Of a stretch of 64,000 nt of DNA, positions 36,227-47,429 are shown piece by piece (the first letter of the stretch is position 1; every line of letters starts with the position of its first letter). The notes beneath the pieces were generated by a model that made no database searches, was not told the origin of the DNA, and saw only the letters and a list, made by a program, of their open reading frames with translations. This stretch comes from Diphasiastrum complanatum (Eukaryota; Streptophyta; Lycopodiopsida; Lycopodiales; Lycopodiaceae), in contig CM055092.1 of NCBI GenBank assembly GCA_029204225.1, positions 28,880,359 to 28,944,358 of the forward strand, in the 5' to 3' direction. The translations under genes were made by a program, and so were the position numbers.

Positions 36227-36239
36227 ATTTGTTGTAAGT

Positions 36240-37140
36240 TCTTTATGAACCATCATTGTACTAAAAATGTAATGATGGGACCCACTATGGATAATTGGAA
36301 AGCTGCGAAAAGGATTTTGAGGTATGTGAAAGGTACACCTAACATTGGCCTATGGTCTACAAAAGACAAAGTGGTTTACCTAAATTGCAAGGTTATGTTG
36401 ACACTGATTGGGCAGGAAATGTAGATGATAGAAAGTCAACAACAGGTTATGCCTTCAATTTTGGTAGCGGTTGGTCTTCATGGTCTAGCAAGAAGCAAGA
36501 CACCATTTCTCTTTCTTCTACGGAAGCCAAATATAAAGCATTAAGTTCTGCCACTCAGGAAGCTATTTGGCTGCGTAAGTTGTTACGTGAGATTGGCATG
36601 AAGCAAGTGAATCCTACTGTTATTCTGTGATAGCCAAAGTGAAATACAATTGGCTAAGAATCCTGTCTTTCACGCTAGAACAAAGCATATTGAGGTAAAA
36701 TATCACTTTGTGTGTGAAAAGCTATAATATGAAGATATAAGTATTGCACACTGTTCTACGTTGTTACACGTTGCTGATATATCTACGAAAGCTTTAAGTA
36801 AAGAGAAGTTTGAAACTTTTAGAGCCAAACTTGGCTTAGATCTGGTTATGTAAAAAGCCTTTACTCATGATACTATCATCGAGGTATGTTCCATGAATAG
36901 AGTAAACTTTGAAATAAAGAGAGACGTTGATCATTGTGGGAGAGAGTTAAAATAGCAATGATCGACTTATACAGTGCTTTCTAATTTCGACGGCACCACA
37001 TGTGCTCAGTTCTAGAATTATTGGGCCGTCTTTCTTTTATGAGCCCTTTGAGTGCTCTTAAGTAATCTTATCTTTGTACTTGCCTATTAGTGTGAATATA
37101 CAGTTTGTGTGAGAGCAATTCTGTTGTCTTGTTTATTGCA
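36240..37140 (+). mobile_element. 3' end of a second copia element (RT end, RNase H, LTR-like tail)
   Basis: Frames around 36270-36640 encode NWKAAKRILRYVKGTP, LQGYVDTDWAGNVDDRKSTTGY, SKKQDTISLSSTEAKYKAL and EAIWLRKLLREIGMKQ. Further on come DSQSEIQLAKNPVFHARTKHIE (about 36620-36700) and ADISTKALSKEKFE (about 36775-36820). A purine run GTGGGAGAGAG at 36938-36948 is a candidate polypurine tract, so about 36950-37140 is a probable 3' LTR. This family resembles Copia-C more than Copia-A. Confidence 0.75.
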
Positions 37141-37926
37141 TTTGACGTTGTGCTATGATGATTGATTCGGTCGGGTTTTTAAACTGTATTCTCAACTATA
37201 TACCCTTTGCACCATATTCTAATTAGCCTTGCATTTAAACATCTTTATTGTGAAAGTTTTCACCTCTTCGGAGTGCTTGAGATATATACCAGTGTTGGGC
37301 GGTTCTCACATATTTTTGATACTTGCCGGTTCAGGGTATTGCCTTTTTTTTTAAAAACCGAGAATCGCCGGTTCAGGGTATTGGATTACATCTAAAATAT
37401 TTACACCTGGCGGTTCTCAATAATATCTTATAAGATAAATCTTGGCTGTTCTCAATCTGCCGGTTATTACTCTATTAAGAACCGCCGGTTCCTATATCAG
37501 GTTCTCAATACATACTATTTTTTATAAAAAATTATTAAGAAATTATTTTGAAATTTATCGTTGCATACTATGTTTAAATTCCCTCACATTATTTGTCAAA
37601 AAATAAGTGGAAGCCACGTAAAAAAATTGTAAGTGCACAAAATTTGAGCATTCCTCCACTTATCAATTGCTAATAAAAATCTCACAGTCTTCAATGTCGA
37701 CAATATTTCAATTGTACAAAAAAAAACACACTTCACAGCCAAACAACTCATATAAATGAACACTCTAAAAATATGACCTATATAAAAGCCGCTAAAAAAA
37801 AGTCTTGTTGCACAATGTCTTAAGTTTTTAACATTCCGCTTATCCGCTAACTACCTATCAACAAAAATGATAGCCTTCAAAAAAGTCTTCTTACAATGTT
37901 ACTATCTTAACATTCTCTTACTCATC

Positions 37927-38166
37927 CTACTCACTAAAAAATCCATAATCCTCAATGAGGTCTACATTCTCATCTATCATGATGTCCTCATTTGCTAAAA
38001 GGCCCTTTATGGACGTTGGATTCTGATTTATTCTAGGGTCATCAGGCCAATTTTTTAGAATGAGAACCAACTTATCAAGATTATCGATACCAAGTCTACA
38101 TCTTCGAAGTGAAGTTAGCACACCAGCAATACTAAAAACTCGTTCACTCAATTTGAGATCCAACAA
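37927..38166 (-). pseudogene. hAT transposase, C-terminal dimerisation domain remnant
   Basis: The 79-residue frame contains LSERVFSIAGVLTSLRRCRLG followed by IDNLDKLVLILKNWPDD. This is the conserved C-terminal hAT dimerisation block (S-E-R-x-F-S … R-x-R-L … N-L-x-K-L). The BED finger and the catalytic RNase H-like part are missing, so the element cannot move itself. The acidic tail (IDENVDLIEDYGFFSE) ends 240 bp in, with no further transposase sequence. Confidence 0.88.
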
Positions 38167-38180
38167 TTCCTAGAATTTGT

Positions 38181-38250
38181 CGGTAAGAGTTATGAGTTAT
38201 GAGGCTTGGGCAGAAGGGTGGCAGGTAAGAGTTATGAGTTATGAGGCTGG
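38181..38250. repeat. 42-bp tandem duplication inside the hAT element
   Basis: GGTAAGAGTTATGAGTTATG starts at about 38181 and again 42 bp later, each time followed by AGGCT. Confidence 0.8.
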
Positions 38251-38861
38251 AGGCCATTTGAAGTTATTTCGTTATTTTGTTAGTTCCTATTTGAAAACTA
38301 GTACTAATGCGGGAGTAAGGATTTTTTGTTTTGAAATGAACTTGGATCCCAAAGTGAGTTGCCAGGAAACGTGGTCTCACAAGGAAGCCCTGATGAATAC
38401 TCTATACTCTACACTCCACCTATGAATTTTTCAGGATCATCTCGGGCTTACGAGTCGTAATGGGATGTCTTCAAAGAATGGCTGCTTCCAAGTCCTCCGA
38501 GAAAGGGGTGCATGTAGCTCTAGTGCCTGCACACCAAATTATTTCCAACTCTATCATACTATACCCAAGGCCTTTTCTAAACTCGGTCGAAAGGCTGGGA
38601 TAGAGAAAATAGTATACCTTGCATTGTGAATTGATACTCAGGTTATACACCCCTCCATATGATGCTCCGGTTCTCAACCTCAATCTAAGGCTCAAAGGGA
38701 CCCGACGGTTCTCAACCATGGCCGGTTCCTACAAAAGAGCATACCCGTCGGTTCTACATAGAAGCCGGTTCTTGAGAAATAGTGTACCCGCCGGTTAGGG
38801 TCTTTAGAATCGGGTTGAGAACCAAAAAAAAAATCAATACCTGCCCAACACTGATATATAC

Positions 38862-40238
38862 CATTTGCACCATATTCAAATTAGCCTTGCATTTAAACAT
38901 CGTTAACTTTGACCATGCTACATTTAGCAAATCTTTGAGCCAAAATGATGAGATAATTACATAGCCATATAACTATCAGTAGACAGAATTGTGGGCCTAA
39001 TTATACATTAAATACACATTGATGATCCATTTGCTTCTTATGATACATTTCGCAATGTGTTTTTCAACAAAAAAAAATCAACTTGGAAAAGCTAGAAATC
39101 TTTTGAGAACTTGCTTATTCTTGTCAATTGTTGTTTGTTCATTATTCAATAATCATAAATAATCATTTCCTATGTTTACATTTTTGCAAGTCTGTATATA
39201 AAGACCGTCTCTTCATTTTAGTATGCTGACTTTTGAATTTACCATTTCATTTTGGAACTTTTCAATTGTAAAACTACTACTTGCCATTACAACAATTTAT
39301 AATATCGCAAACTTGGAGCAATCTTCACCTTGAGACATTATGCCTTAGAAGTTTTGTAGATGACGAACCTTCCAAGCAAAACACAAAGGAAACATTATTC
39401 AAAGAACAAGAGAACAATTTATGTTATCATTCTTCTAGAGCATGACTTTCTCATCTTAGAGCTATGTTTAATCCAATGAATCATGTCTACAGTAAGAATT
39501 GTATTCAATGTTGTTCACTATACCTTTGACACAAGCTACTAGTTCCAAGAGAAAGTATTTTTCTCTTGATCATCTTATTGAGCGAATATATCTTGTGGTG
39601 AGCTGTATGCACATATTTTGACCATCTTTTGAGTACGTTGGACACGTGGTTGCAATTTTATGGACTCCACTCAAGGTAGAGTCGAGTGGTCATGTGGATA
39701 TTTCTCTTCTTAGGAATATCACATGCTCATGAATCCATTGTTCAACGATAAAGTACATATTTTGATTCTTTATATGGCTAGTAACAAGAAAAACAACTGC
39801 AAAGCTTGCAACATATTTTGAAAGTTTATTAGACAAATGCCACGTAGGGGAAAACATCTACTCGATATTCACATAGATGGTTGAGCTTCCACTCGGTGGA
39901 TGCCCAATAAGTAGGTCCTAGAGCGTAATACAAATTATTGTAATATTGCCATGTCAAATGTATAAAAACATGGAGGTACCCTCGATCAAAATCCAGTGCA
40001 ATGGACAATCTCGACATGAAGTTCATTCAGGCCTTTGCCTCTCACCACAACAACCTTTGTTCTCTTGACAAGAATGTTGATTGCATCATTTAGCACGCCT
40101 TTGTAGACAATCTCAAAGCCTTGGATAAAACTCCAGCTATTTCCACAAGGATCGTTGCCACTCCAGCCTAGCACCTTTAGATTGCTCATGCTCTTCACAA
40201 AGGATTGCAAGACAACCAAGGTTTTAATGGTGTTTTTG
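38862..40238. other. No gene recognised
   Basis: AT-rich sequence to the right of the hAT element. Its first 45 bp (TTTGCACCATATTC … AAACATC) repeat a stretch at 37207-37250 left of the element. No domain could be read elsewhere. Confidence 0.35.
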
Positions 40239-40860
40239 TTAAAAATCAATGATTTAGGACCCTAATTGGATCTACAAAAGATCCTCAAGAGTGATTGGCT
40301 ACTTGTTCAATCAATCTATTGCAAAATGAGCACTCAAAACTTGGCAATTTTGATCTAATCAAGCAGGAACAATCAAATTTTGATCAAAACACTTGATGAA
40401 GGCTTCACATGTGTGAAGTACAATCTATATATGGCCCATTATTATAGAATTGTATTTACTAAGTTCAGATTGCATTCACATCAAAAAATCACAACACAAA
40501 TGGCATAAAAACTCGAGATTGTCAATTGCTCCAAAATCATGATTTCTCTCTCATTGAATGATTGATTTGCAAGCACAAAGAAGATCCTATCCTTGGCTGG
40601 CTAAGTAGGTTCATGTGTTCATGTACCAAATTGTCACTAGGGTGACCTACTCAAGCCAATTTGACCTAACCATTAGGTATACCATCTTTGATCGTTAGAT
40701 CAACACCAACTTTCTTGATTTTGAAGGTAGTTCCTAAAATTTAAGAAACTTGACCAAAATTTCTATCTTACTCCTATGATTAGGATCTAACTACCCTAGA
40801 CCTATTCCTCACACGTGGGAACATGCTCACACGTGTGAATTACAGAATGTATAATAAACT
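40239..40860 (-). repeat. Solo LTR-like sequence related to families A/B
   Basis: It starts TGTTAAAAATCAATG. It follows the same order of phrases as the Copia-B LTR: a GAGTGATTGGC block, then TTCACATGTGTGAAG, then a terminal part with paired CACACGTG motifs (40809 and 40828). No gag or pol is adjacent, so a solo LTR is likely. Both ends are uncertain and no target duplication was confirmed. Confidence 0.5.
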
Positions 40861-40876
40861 ATATGTTTATCAAGCA

Positions 40877-41246
40877 TTTATGCCCTTCGCATTGTAGGAG
40901 CACTACTAGTTTTGCTCTCTTATACATATGATGATATGCATCAAACATTGATGTCCCTTCAATGTGTTTCTTTGTGCCTTTTGCCGCTTTTACCTGGAAT
41001 CCTTTGTTTCCCATTTTCTTTAGGCGAATTATATTTGCCAAGCTCTTTTAGCAGTTGCATTTTTGCCCTTCGCATTGTAGGAGCACTACTAGTTTTGTTC
41101 TCTTATACATTTGACACATAATATGCATCAAACATTATTGTCCCTTCAATGTATTTCTTTGTGCTTTTTTCCCTTTTATCTCGAATCCTTTCTGTTTCCC
41201 ATTTTCTTTAGGCTACTTATGTTTCGAAGCTCTTTCTTTCAAAACC
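40877..41246. repeat. Tandem duplication, two copies of about 184 bp
   Basis: GCCCTTCGCATTGTAGGAGC followed by ACTACTAGTTTTG occurs at about 40880 and again at about 41065. Similarity continues through TCCCATTTTCTTTAGGC in both copies. The copies differ by small indels and substitutions, so the duplication is not very recent. Confidence 0.88.
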
Positions 41247-43555
41247 TTTCCCTTACAATCACAAGAGTGTAGTGCTTATCAAACTCAGTAAGGTGGGGCA
41301 AATGTTGCCCCCGACTTGGCCTTGTTCTCTACTTTCTACAGACCTAAGCTTTTTAGAGTCAATTATTGTCAACTGAATAAAGTATGTATTGCAAAAAGTT
41401 AACTATGTTCTTTGGTAACTAAGCCCTTTGTTACATACACCATGTTTTCCTCGTTTAGTGCCTTCTACAGACGGAAACACTATAGTATAGATCTCGATCA
41501 TTTTTTGAACAATTTCGTGTTGAGGTTCTAGATGTCGTTGGAGATAGAAAAGTGGCTAATAGAATTGAAAAGTTTTATGTTTAGCATTACAAATCAATTA
41601 ACAAGCGTGGATACACCAAATTAAAATGTAATCTTGTAAATTCAAAGGCATATTGGTATTTGAAGAGACACAAGTTTTTGTAATTTTCTTTATGCTATGT
41701 TTATTTTTTAAACTCACATGTCTTTGAAGTATATTTGGTAATTCCGATTTTGGTTTGCCTATTTTCAGGTTTTGGTCTACTTCTCTGTTATATGTTGTAA
41801 AAAGTTTGTTTGTTCAAAGTTGTAATTGTGACAATTTTAGATCTTTTCCTTTTTGTTATATTTCAGCGTTCTTGATTCTTGTTGCAAAATTTACAAGATA
41901 GCAATAGGTCCTCCATCTCAATGCAAGGCTAGAATTGCGTAGCTAGCTTGAAAAATTAGTAAGCTATAATTAATATGTCCCAAATGAGACCAGAAGCTAT
42001 ACATTCTAAACAACATGTGAATATAGAAATCTTAGATAGATTCATTGGAGGCTATTTTTATTTCAAAGTACTAAGAATCCAAAAGATGCCAAAGAGCCAT
42101 ATACTGGCTTGAAACGTCTTGTAAGCTTTCTTGAATTAGCTTTGAAAGAAAATTTGCATGCAATATGTATTCTCCAATTATTTGTTGATAGTTTCTAGTG
42201 TCCTCTTTGATGTATGCCATCTCCAAGTGAAATATAATTATGAATACATTTGTTAATCAATCATGGATGTTTTCTATCCAATTTGTAATTGGAAGCTTGA
42301 GAAAATAGCTTATAATCTGTTTAGATTGTGGTAAATTAACAATTAACTAGTAGTAGAGGAGTGTTGTGGTAGTTATGCTTATGTGCCTAATCAAACTAGA
42401 AAGTTGTAAGCATCACCAATGAGTTTGATTAATGAAACAAGTAGAATGGTTGTTGTGTTAATGTATTTTGGCATATCACAAGCATTGGTAGCCACTAACG
42501 TTGTTTCGTTTCATGGCACGATTTGCACTCCCAAGTTGGAAAGAGTGTAGTAATCTAGAAGAGCATCACTTGATTTATGAACAAGAGCTCTAGAAGAAAA
42601 ATAAAAGGGAAATAATATGTGAAAATTGAAAAGAGATATATTGAAATGCTAAATTTTTTTGAGAAAACCATTCTTAAGTTATTTGATTGTTAAATTTTTA
42701 TAACGTCAATTTTTATCCTACACTTGAAAATCCAAAATCCTAGCTACTTAAATAATTTGAGCATGATCTTTATTAGTAAAATTCAACTCATAAAAGTGTG
42801 ATACCAATAGATCTGAAGCCCAAATGATGCATCATTTTAGGTACACTTTGTCTAAACATTGTTTGTAAATAAGAAAGGTTCACATATCTTTGAAGTCTCA
42901 AAGTACTTTTGTGATACAGAAATTGGTAATGTTTGTATCGTGAAAGAGTTTCTGCAGATAGTTATGGATGATATTTTTCAAGGAGGTCAGATCAAGGTGC
43001 TTTGTAAACTTAGAAAATGAAATGTCAAGCACGACACTTGTGTCTTGGAAAAAGATTATTTTTTACTTAAAATCAAAGACAAGCCAAAAGTGACAAAAAT
43101 TGAAGATAGGAAACAATGATTTTGAATCATGTCTTGTTAATATTCTCATTGGAATAACAGGTTGTGTGCATACTTTGCTAGGTCCCTCCAAAATGACATA
43201 CTATTTGTCATTCTATTTCCACAAGCTTCTTGTCTCCTCGTAATTAAATTGATCCTAAATCCAAACCACTAAAATAATAGCATTGCCTTGGCCCTTTGTG
43301 GTAAACCACAAAAGTTCAAATGTTCAAGTTTGTCAAAGAACTCAAACTCATTTCATATACCAATTGGTTGCAATCGACAAAAAATCATCAATGAGGATTG
43401 AGACCAATGTTTTGAGAAGGCCCAATCTCGAGGGCTTTCCTTGTCCAAGTGTTAGCGGTGTGAAATGATGAGAGTTTTAAAAGATGTGAAATACCGTTGC
43501 TTTGAATGCTATTTTAGTTACTCCATGAGGTGTAGGCGAGACTGCGCCTCTTCTT
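41247..43555. other. No gene recognised
   Basis: AT-rich and stop-rich on both strands. A short open frame at 43283-43468 has no known motif. Confidence 0.35.
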
Positions 43556-44042
43556 TTGGACTTAACACATCTACATGTTGATTCTAGTGGAAGGGGGGCC
43601 TTTGAGGTTGGAAGGGGTGGGGGCTTGTTGGAAGAAGAAAAAGTCTTCTTTGCTGCCTTGCACAGGAGGCAATGGATACATGTTGAAGTGGGTCAAAGCA
43701 GTCAAAGTAATACAAGAGAAAAAGGAAGTCAAAGTCAAAGTTGGGGTGCGGCGGCGTGATATATTGGGCAGTGCCTCAACAAAGAAAGAAGACTTGTTGT
43801 TCTTGTTCGAAGGGAGGGCTTGGCCTCTTCCCTTCTGCCTTCCGCCATCGCCAATCTTCCTACTCTCTCTTCCTCTTTTCTCTTTGGAAAAAACATTTTC
43901 TGCCATCTATTGAATCATTTCTTTTCACTTCTTACCTGATCTGATCTGGAAAAGTCCTCTTGCCGTGCCGTTTCAAGAGCAGGTGGGAGCAGCATCTCGG
44001 ATTTAGGTGTTGGGTTTTGTTTTGTTTTGCTTCTAGTGCAAG
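43556..44042 (+). promoter_or_regulatory. Probable promoter/5' leader of the PRELI-like gene
   Basis: Sequence immediately before the ATG includes pyrimidine-rich tracts (about 43855-43890) and a T-rich leader (TTTTGTTTTGTTTTGCTTC). Overlapping open frames here on both strands lack conserved domains and look like chance. No TATA box could be assigned with confidence. Confidence 0.3.
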
Positions 44043-44615
44043 ATGGTGAGGGCATACAGGCAGGAGCATGTCTACAAACATCCATGGGATCGAGTAACTG
44101 CAGCTAATTGGCGGAAGTATCAGGATCTAGAGAAGAAGCCCCTTCTGGCACATATATTGGAAGTTGATACTATTTCTCGCAATATAGATGAGGATTCTGG
44201 AAAGATGCACACCAAGCGGCTGGTTACAGTGAATGCCCCTGGGCCCTGGTGGCTGCAGAGGATCCTGGGATCATCAATCTGTCACTCTGTTGAGGAATCA
44301 ACAGTAGATCCTGTGAAGCAGGAAATGGAGATGGTCACACGCAATGTGACATGGAAAGATTTTGTCGAGGTGGAAGAAAGGTGTTGGTATGCCCCTCACC
44401 CTGAAAATTCAAACTGGACGCTGTTTAGGCAGCAGACCCATATTCGCTGTGCTAAATTATCAGTACTGGCATCTATGGCGGATAAGATTGAGAAGCACTG
44501 CGTTGAGAAATTCCAGCAAAATAGTGCCAAAGGCAGGGAGGTGATGGAACAGGTGTGCTCATTTTTGGAGGCAGAATCTAGGAAATTGAACTCCCCTCTA
44601 TCAGACTTGTCTTGA
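44043..44615 (+). CDS. PRELI/MSF1-domain protein (Ups/SLMO-like phospholipid transfer protein)
   Basis: PRELI/Ups proteins sit in the mitochondrial intermembrane space with a TRIAP1/Mdm35 partner and move phosphatidic acid or phosphatidylserine between the two membranes. The 190-residue product is almost entirely one PRELI/MSF1 domain (about 1-172). It starts MVRAYRQEHVYKHPWDRVTAANWRK and has ILEVDTISRNID, NAPGPWWLQRILG, CHSVEESTVD, FVEVEERCWYAPHP and the C-terminal helix VEKFQQNSAKGREVMEQVC. Length and both ends agree with full-length plant members, and the ATG follows a reasonable context (GCAAGATGG). There is no intron and no frame damage. It is a single-gene island, and the uninterrupted frame would also fit an old retrocopy, although no poly(A) tail or target duplication is visible. 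Which lipid it carries cannot be told from sequence. Confidence 0.93.
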   Translation: MVRAYRQEHVYKHPWDRVTAANWRKYQDLEKKPLLAHILEVDTISRNIDEDSGKMHTKRLVTVNAPGPWWLQRILGSSICHSVEESTVDPVKQEMEMVTRNVTWKDFVEVEERCWYAPHPENSNWTLFRQQTHIRCAKLSVLASMADKIEKHCVEKFQQNSAKGREVMEQVCSFLEAESRKLNSPLSDLS

Positions 44616-45614
44616 GGTCTCCGTGCTTTGTATCAATGTCACAACTGAGTCTTGTTATGGTATAAAATGCAGTTATCTCTGTGGTAAAGCACTGCAAGAG
44701 TGTGAAGCATTTTGAACATAAGACATGAAGTCAATTTGTGATGTAAATGCATCATTTTCCTTCACGTACAACCTCCATTGATTTTAGACTGAAAATATTT
44801 TTCCTGTATTGGGAGTGGTTGTAGAAAAATGGATTTATGGGGTTGAGAATACTGTCCAAGTTTTCAGCAGATGGTTTTAACTCCAAATTTGTCTTTCAAA
44901 TTGAAGTCTGTGTCTGTTCAGTTGCTTTGACCTGATCAAATGGGACTTTGCCTAGTAGGTTTTACTCTGTCTGAGTTGGAAATTTTAGTTGCAGAGAAGT
45001 GATCTCAACTTCAATAAGCATTGAATCTTTTTCCTGTTTTTGAATCAATCATCATAGACGTTCTTATGCATTTGAGGTAGACCTACTTGGCTTCTTCTGA
45101 TGGGTGCAACTGCGTATATTCTAACAAAACTTCACAAAAGTTTGAACACCTTATGGGGTATCGTCTATGCTAATCATGATGTTCATGCAAGATGTGCTTA
45201 GATTAGCTTGATCATAACCTGTAATCAAGATCAATCTTTGTGCTCACACTTTTCTTCCCAAATGCATCAGGTCATGCGACTTTTGATTGAATTTCTGGAT
45301 TTCCTTATTCAAGTCTGTGATTGCTACTTAGCCTTATTGCCACTCGCCATTAAGCGCCTCCAGTTTTTGATTGAGGGTTTTCCTTTGGATTTTCTCTTGT
45401 ACATTCTCATTTTTGTAGAGTTGGCAGAGGATAGGAAGTTTTAACCAGCTTATAGTTTTCCATTGTTCCATTAGGAGCTTTGTTATCTATAAGTGAATGT
45501 TATAGCCTAAAATTAGGTACTTTGAAGCTTTGTCCTAACTTTTTGGAAAAAATTTACTGACTAACACCTGGACACAAGTTTGTTCTTTACAAGGATAGTT
45601 GCCATCACTGAATA
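44616..45614. other. 3' flank of the PRELI-like gene, no further gene
   Basis: It begins with the probable 3' UTR. No convincing polyadenylation signal could be singled out. A 78-codon hydrophobic open frame at 45208-45444 has no recognisable domain. Confidence 0.4.
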
Positions 45615-46069
45615 TATGTTCCAGTGGGTTTCCAATTAGAGTGATTACTTTTATTATCACATTTCAAGTTTACAGGAGCAATCTATAGATTCATCTAGTG
45701 TCCTGGAGGTCGGACTGTCAAGGAAGCCTGCCTAGCTAGGGATTGGAGGGGTTGATCAATTGGAATGTGAGGAAGAAGAAAACCATTTGGTTATCTTGAG
45801 ATAGGAAAGCACTAGAGGTTTCCTTCAAAACTTACGAACTGTATGTTCCAGTGGGTTTCCAATTAGAGTGATTATTGTTATTATCACATTTCAAGTTCAC
45901 AGGAGCAATCTATAGATTCATCTAGTGTCCTGGAGGTCAGACTGTCAAGGAAGCTTGTCTAGCTAGGGACTGGAGGGGGTGATCAAGTGGAATCTGAGGA
46001 AGAAGGAAAACCATTTGGTTATCTTGAGATAGGAAAGCTCTAGAGGTTTCCTTCAAAAATTACGAACTG
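45615..46069. repeat. Tandem duplication, two copies of about 227 bp
   Basis: TATGTTCCAGTGGGTTTCCA begins at 45615 and again at 45842. The copies agree through AGGAGCAATCTATAGATTCA, GTCCTGGAGGTC and AGGTTTCCTTCAAAA, with only scattered substitutions. The match ends near ACGAACTG at 46069. It appears non-coding. Confidence 0.93.
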
Positions 46070-47361
46070 AAAGAGAAATCCATTCCCACAAAGAAATCTA
46101 CTTTTGATAATTTTTTCCCTATTCAATATATAAGTATATTCTAGAGAATGATGCCTGAAGTCTCTTTACAGCAGATTTTGCTATCTTTGCAGCCCACCCC
46201 CTGGTAAGAGTAAGTATGATTATTGCTCAACTTTTACGTAGGAAAATGATCTTTCTAGAGACTGCTTGTGTTGAAGTTCATCTTAGAAGTTAAAACAAGC
46301 CTGTTAGGGCAAGGCATAGCTTCAAAAGTGGTATGACAGGTGAATGTCTCTTGAAAGACCATTTCCCCATATGCATAACTGCTAGTTAAAAGGGCTTATA
46401 TTTTGTCTAAACGCGTATAGGCATTTTTTAGTCGCTTTTTCAGTGATTGTTTCCCAACAGGTTCTTGAGTCACACTGAAGGCTGTGCATGTAGAAAGATC
46501 AACGATCTATGAGGAGATTTTTCAGGCAGGATCAACTGTGTATAGGTTGGGCCACTTGGTGACAATGGGCAAGAAAAGGGGATATTGGCTTTTCAGCATA
46601 TTAGCAACCAAACTTGTTTGAATGGGTTTCTAGAGTTCTTTAGGTATGCTTGTTGCAGACCTTACATGTTGAACGGTTTTGCTTGGGCTTAACAAGTTGA
46701 GTCCTGAAAATCCAGAATATTGATGCTTTAAAAGTAGGTCCAAGAAGAATCTTTGCAGCCTGCCAATTCAGGCACTGCTTCTCCAGAGATGTTCAACGAT
46801 CAATCTTTCTCCCCCAAGTTATTGAGATTCATAAAACCTATCTGATCATATTTGAATTATGAAATGATGATCATGATTAGCCCTTTTTGCTGTAGCATCA
46901 TTCTTTGTTCACCTCAGAACATTTTGTGCAAAAATTGGTTTTAAATATTGTAATGATGTAAAAACAATCATGAATGGGTTGAAGTAATGGTGGATTGTTC
47001 ATTTTCTTGACCAATTCCTCCGGCGCACCTGTTTGGCACATATGTACCCTCATATTAAACCAGGTTTGAGATGCTGCTTTACTCTCAGGTTTGATATCTC
47101 TTTTAGTTTTTCAGGTCCTAATGAAGAGAATGGAAGGTTTTAGAAAGGGTATCCTAAATGTAGAAAACACAAAATTTAGACATGCTTTTTAAAGCAACAC
47201 ATATTGTTACAATGCTGTGCAGATTTTAGATGTCTCACAATGTACGGTATACAGAACTATGTATCACTTAACTTGATTGTAGGATCTAGAGCCAAACATG
47301 AGAATATAAAGGTATACATGAATGACATAAGACCTTCAAAACCATTCATGTATTTTGAAGG

Positions 47362-47364
<3 letters not shown>
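46070..47364. other. No gene recognised
   Basis: Mixed, stop-rich sequence with no conserved block on either strand. Confidence 0.35.
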
Positions 47365-47393
<29 letters not shown>

Positions 47394-47425
47394 TAGGAGG
47401 GGGTGGGGTGGGGGGTGTGGATATA
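47365..47425. repeat. (TG)n microsatellite followed by a G-rich run
   Basis: About 26 bp of TG repeats ending at 47393, then GGAGGGGGTGGGGTGGGGGG. The G-run has four or more G-tracts in about 20 bp, a possible G-quadruplex on the plus strand. Confidence 0.85.
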
Positions 47426-47429
47426 CATG

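Larger units (their letters stand above)
32067..36228 (+). mobile_element. Copia-A (plus copy), truncated in RT
   Basis: Plus-strand order: 5' LTR 32067-32876, primer-binding site, leader, gag, protease, integrase and RT start. RT breaks off at about 36210, after TSLKWELFQ, and unrelated copia sequence follows. No 3' LTR of this family occurs to the right. The LTR is the same family as those at 51828-52666 and 56356-57112. Confidence 0.88.
37290..38853. mobile_element. hAT-family DNA transposon, 1,564 bp, non-autonomous
   Basis: The left end reads CAGTGTTGGGCGG and the right end, inverted, CAGTGTTGGGCAGG: terminal inverted repeats of about 11 bp starting CAGTG, typical of plant hAT elements. 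It is flanked by a perfect 8-bp target duplication, ATATATAC (37282-37289 and 38854-38861), the size hAT transposases make. The motif GCCGGTT recurs near both ends (37325, 37367, 37459, 37484; 38721, 38764, 38790) and probably marks transposase-binding sites. Only the C-terminal piece of a transposase remains inside. Confidence 0.93.

Noticed and set aside
43556-43944. Several overlapping open frames just upstream of the PRELI gene
   Set aside because: They lie on both strands, show no domain and fall in the likely promoter/leader.
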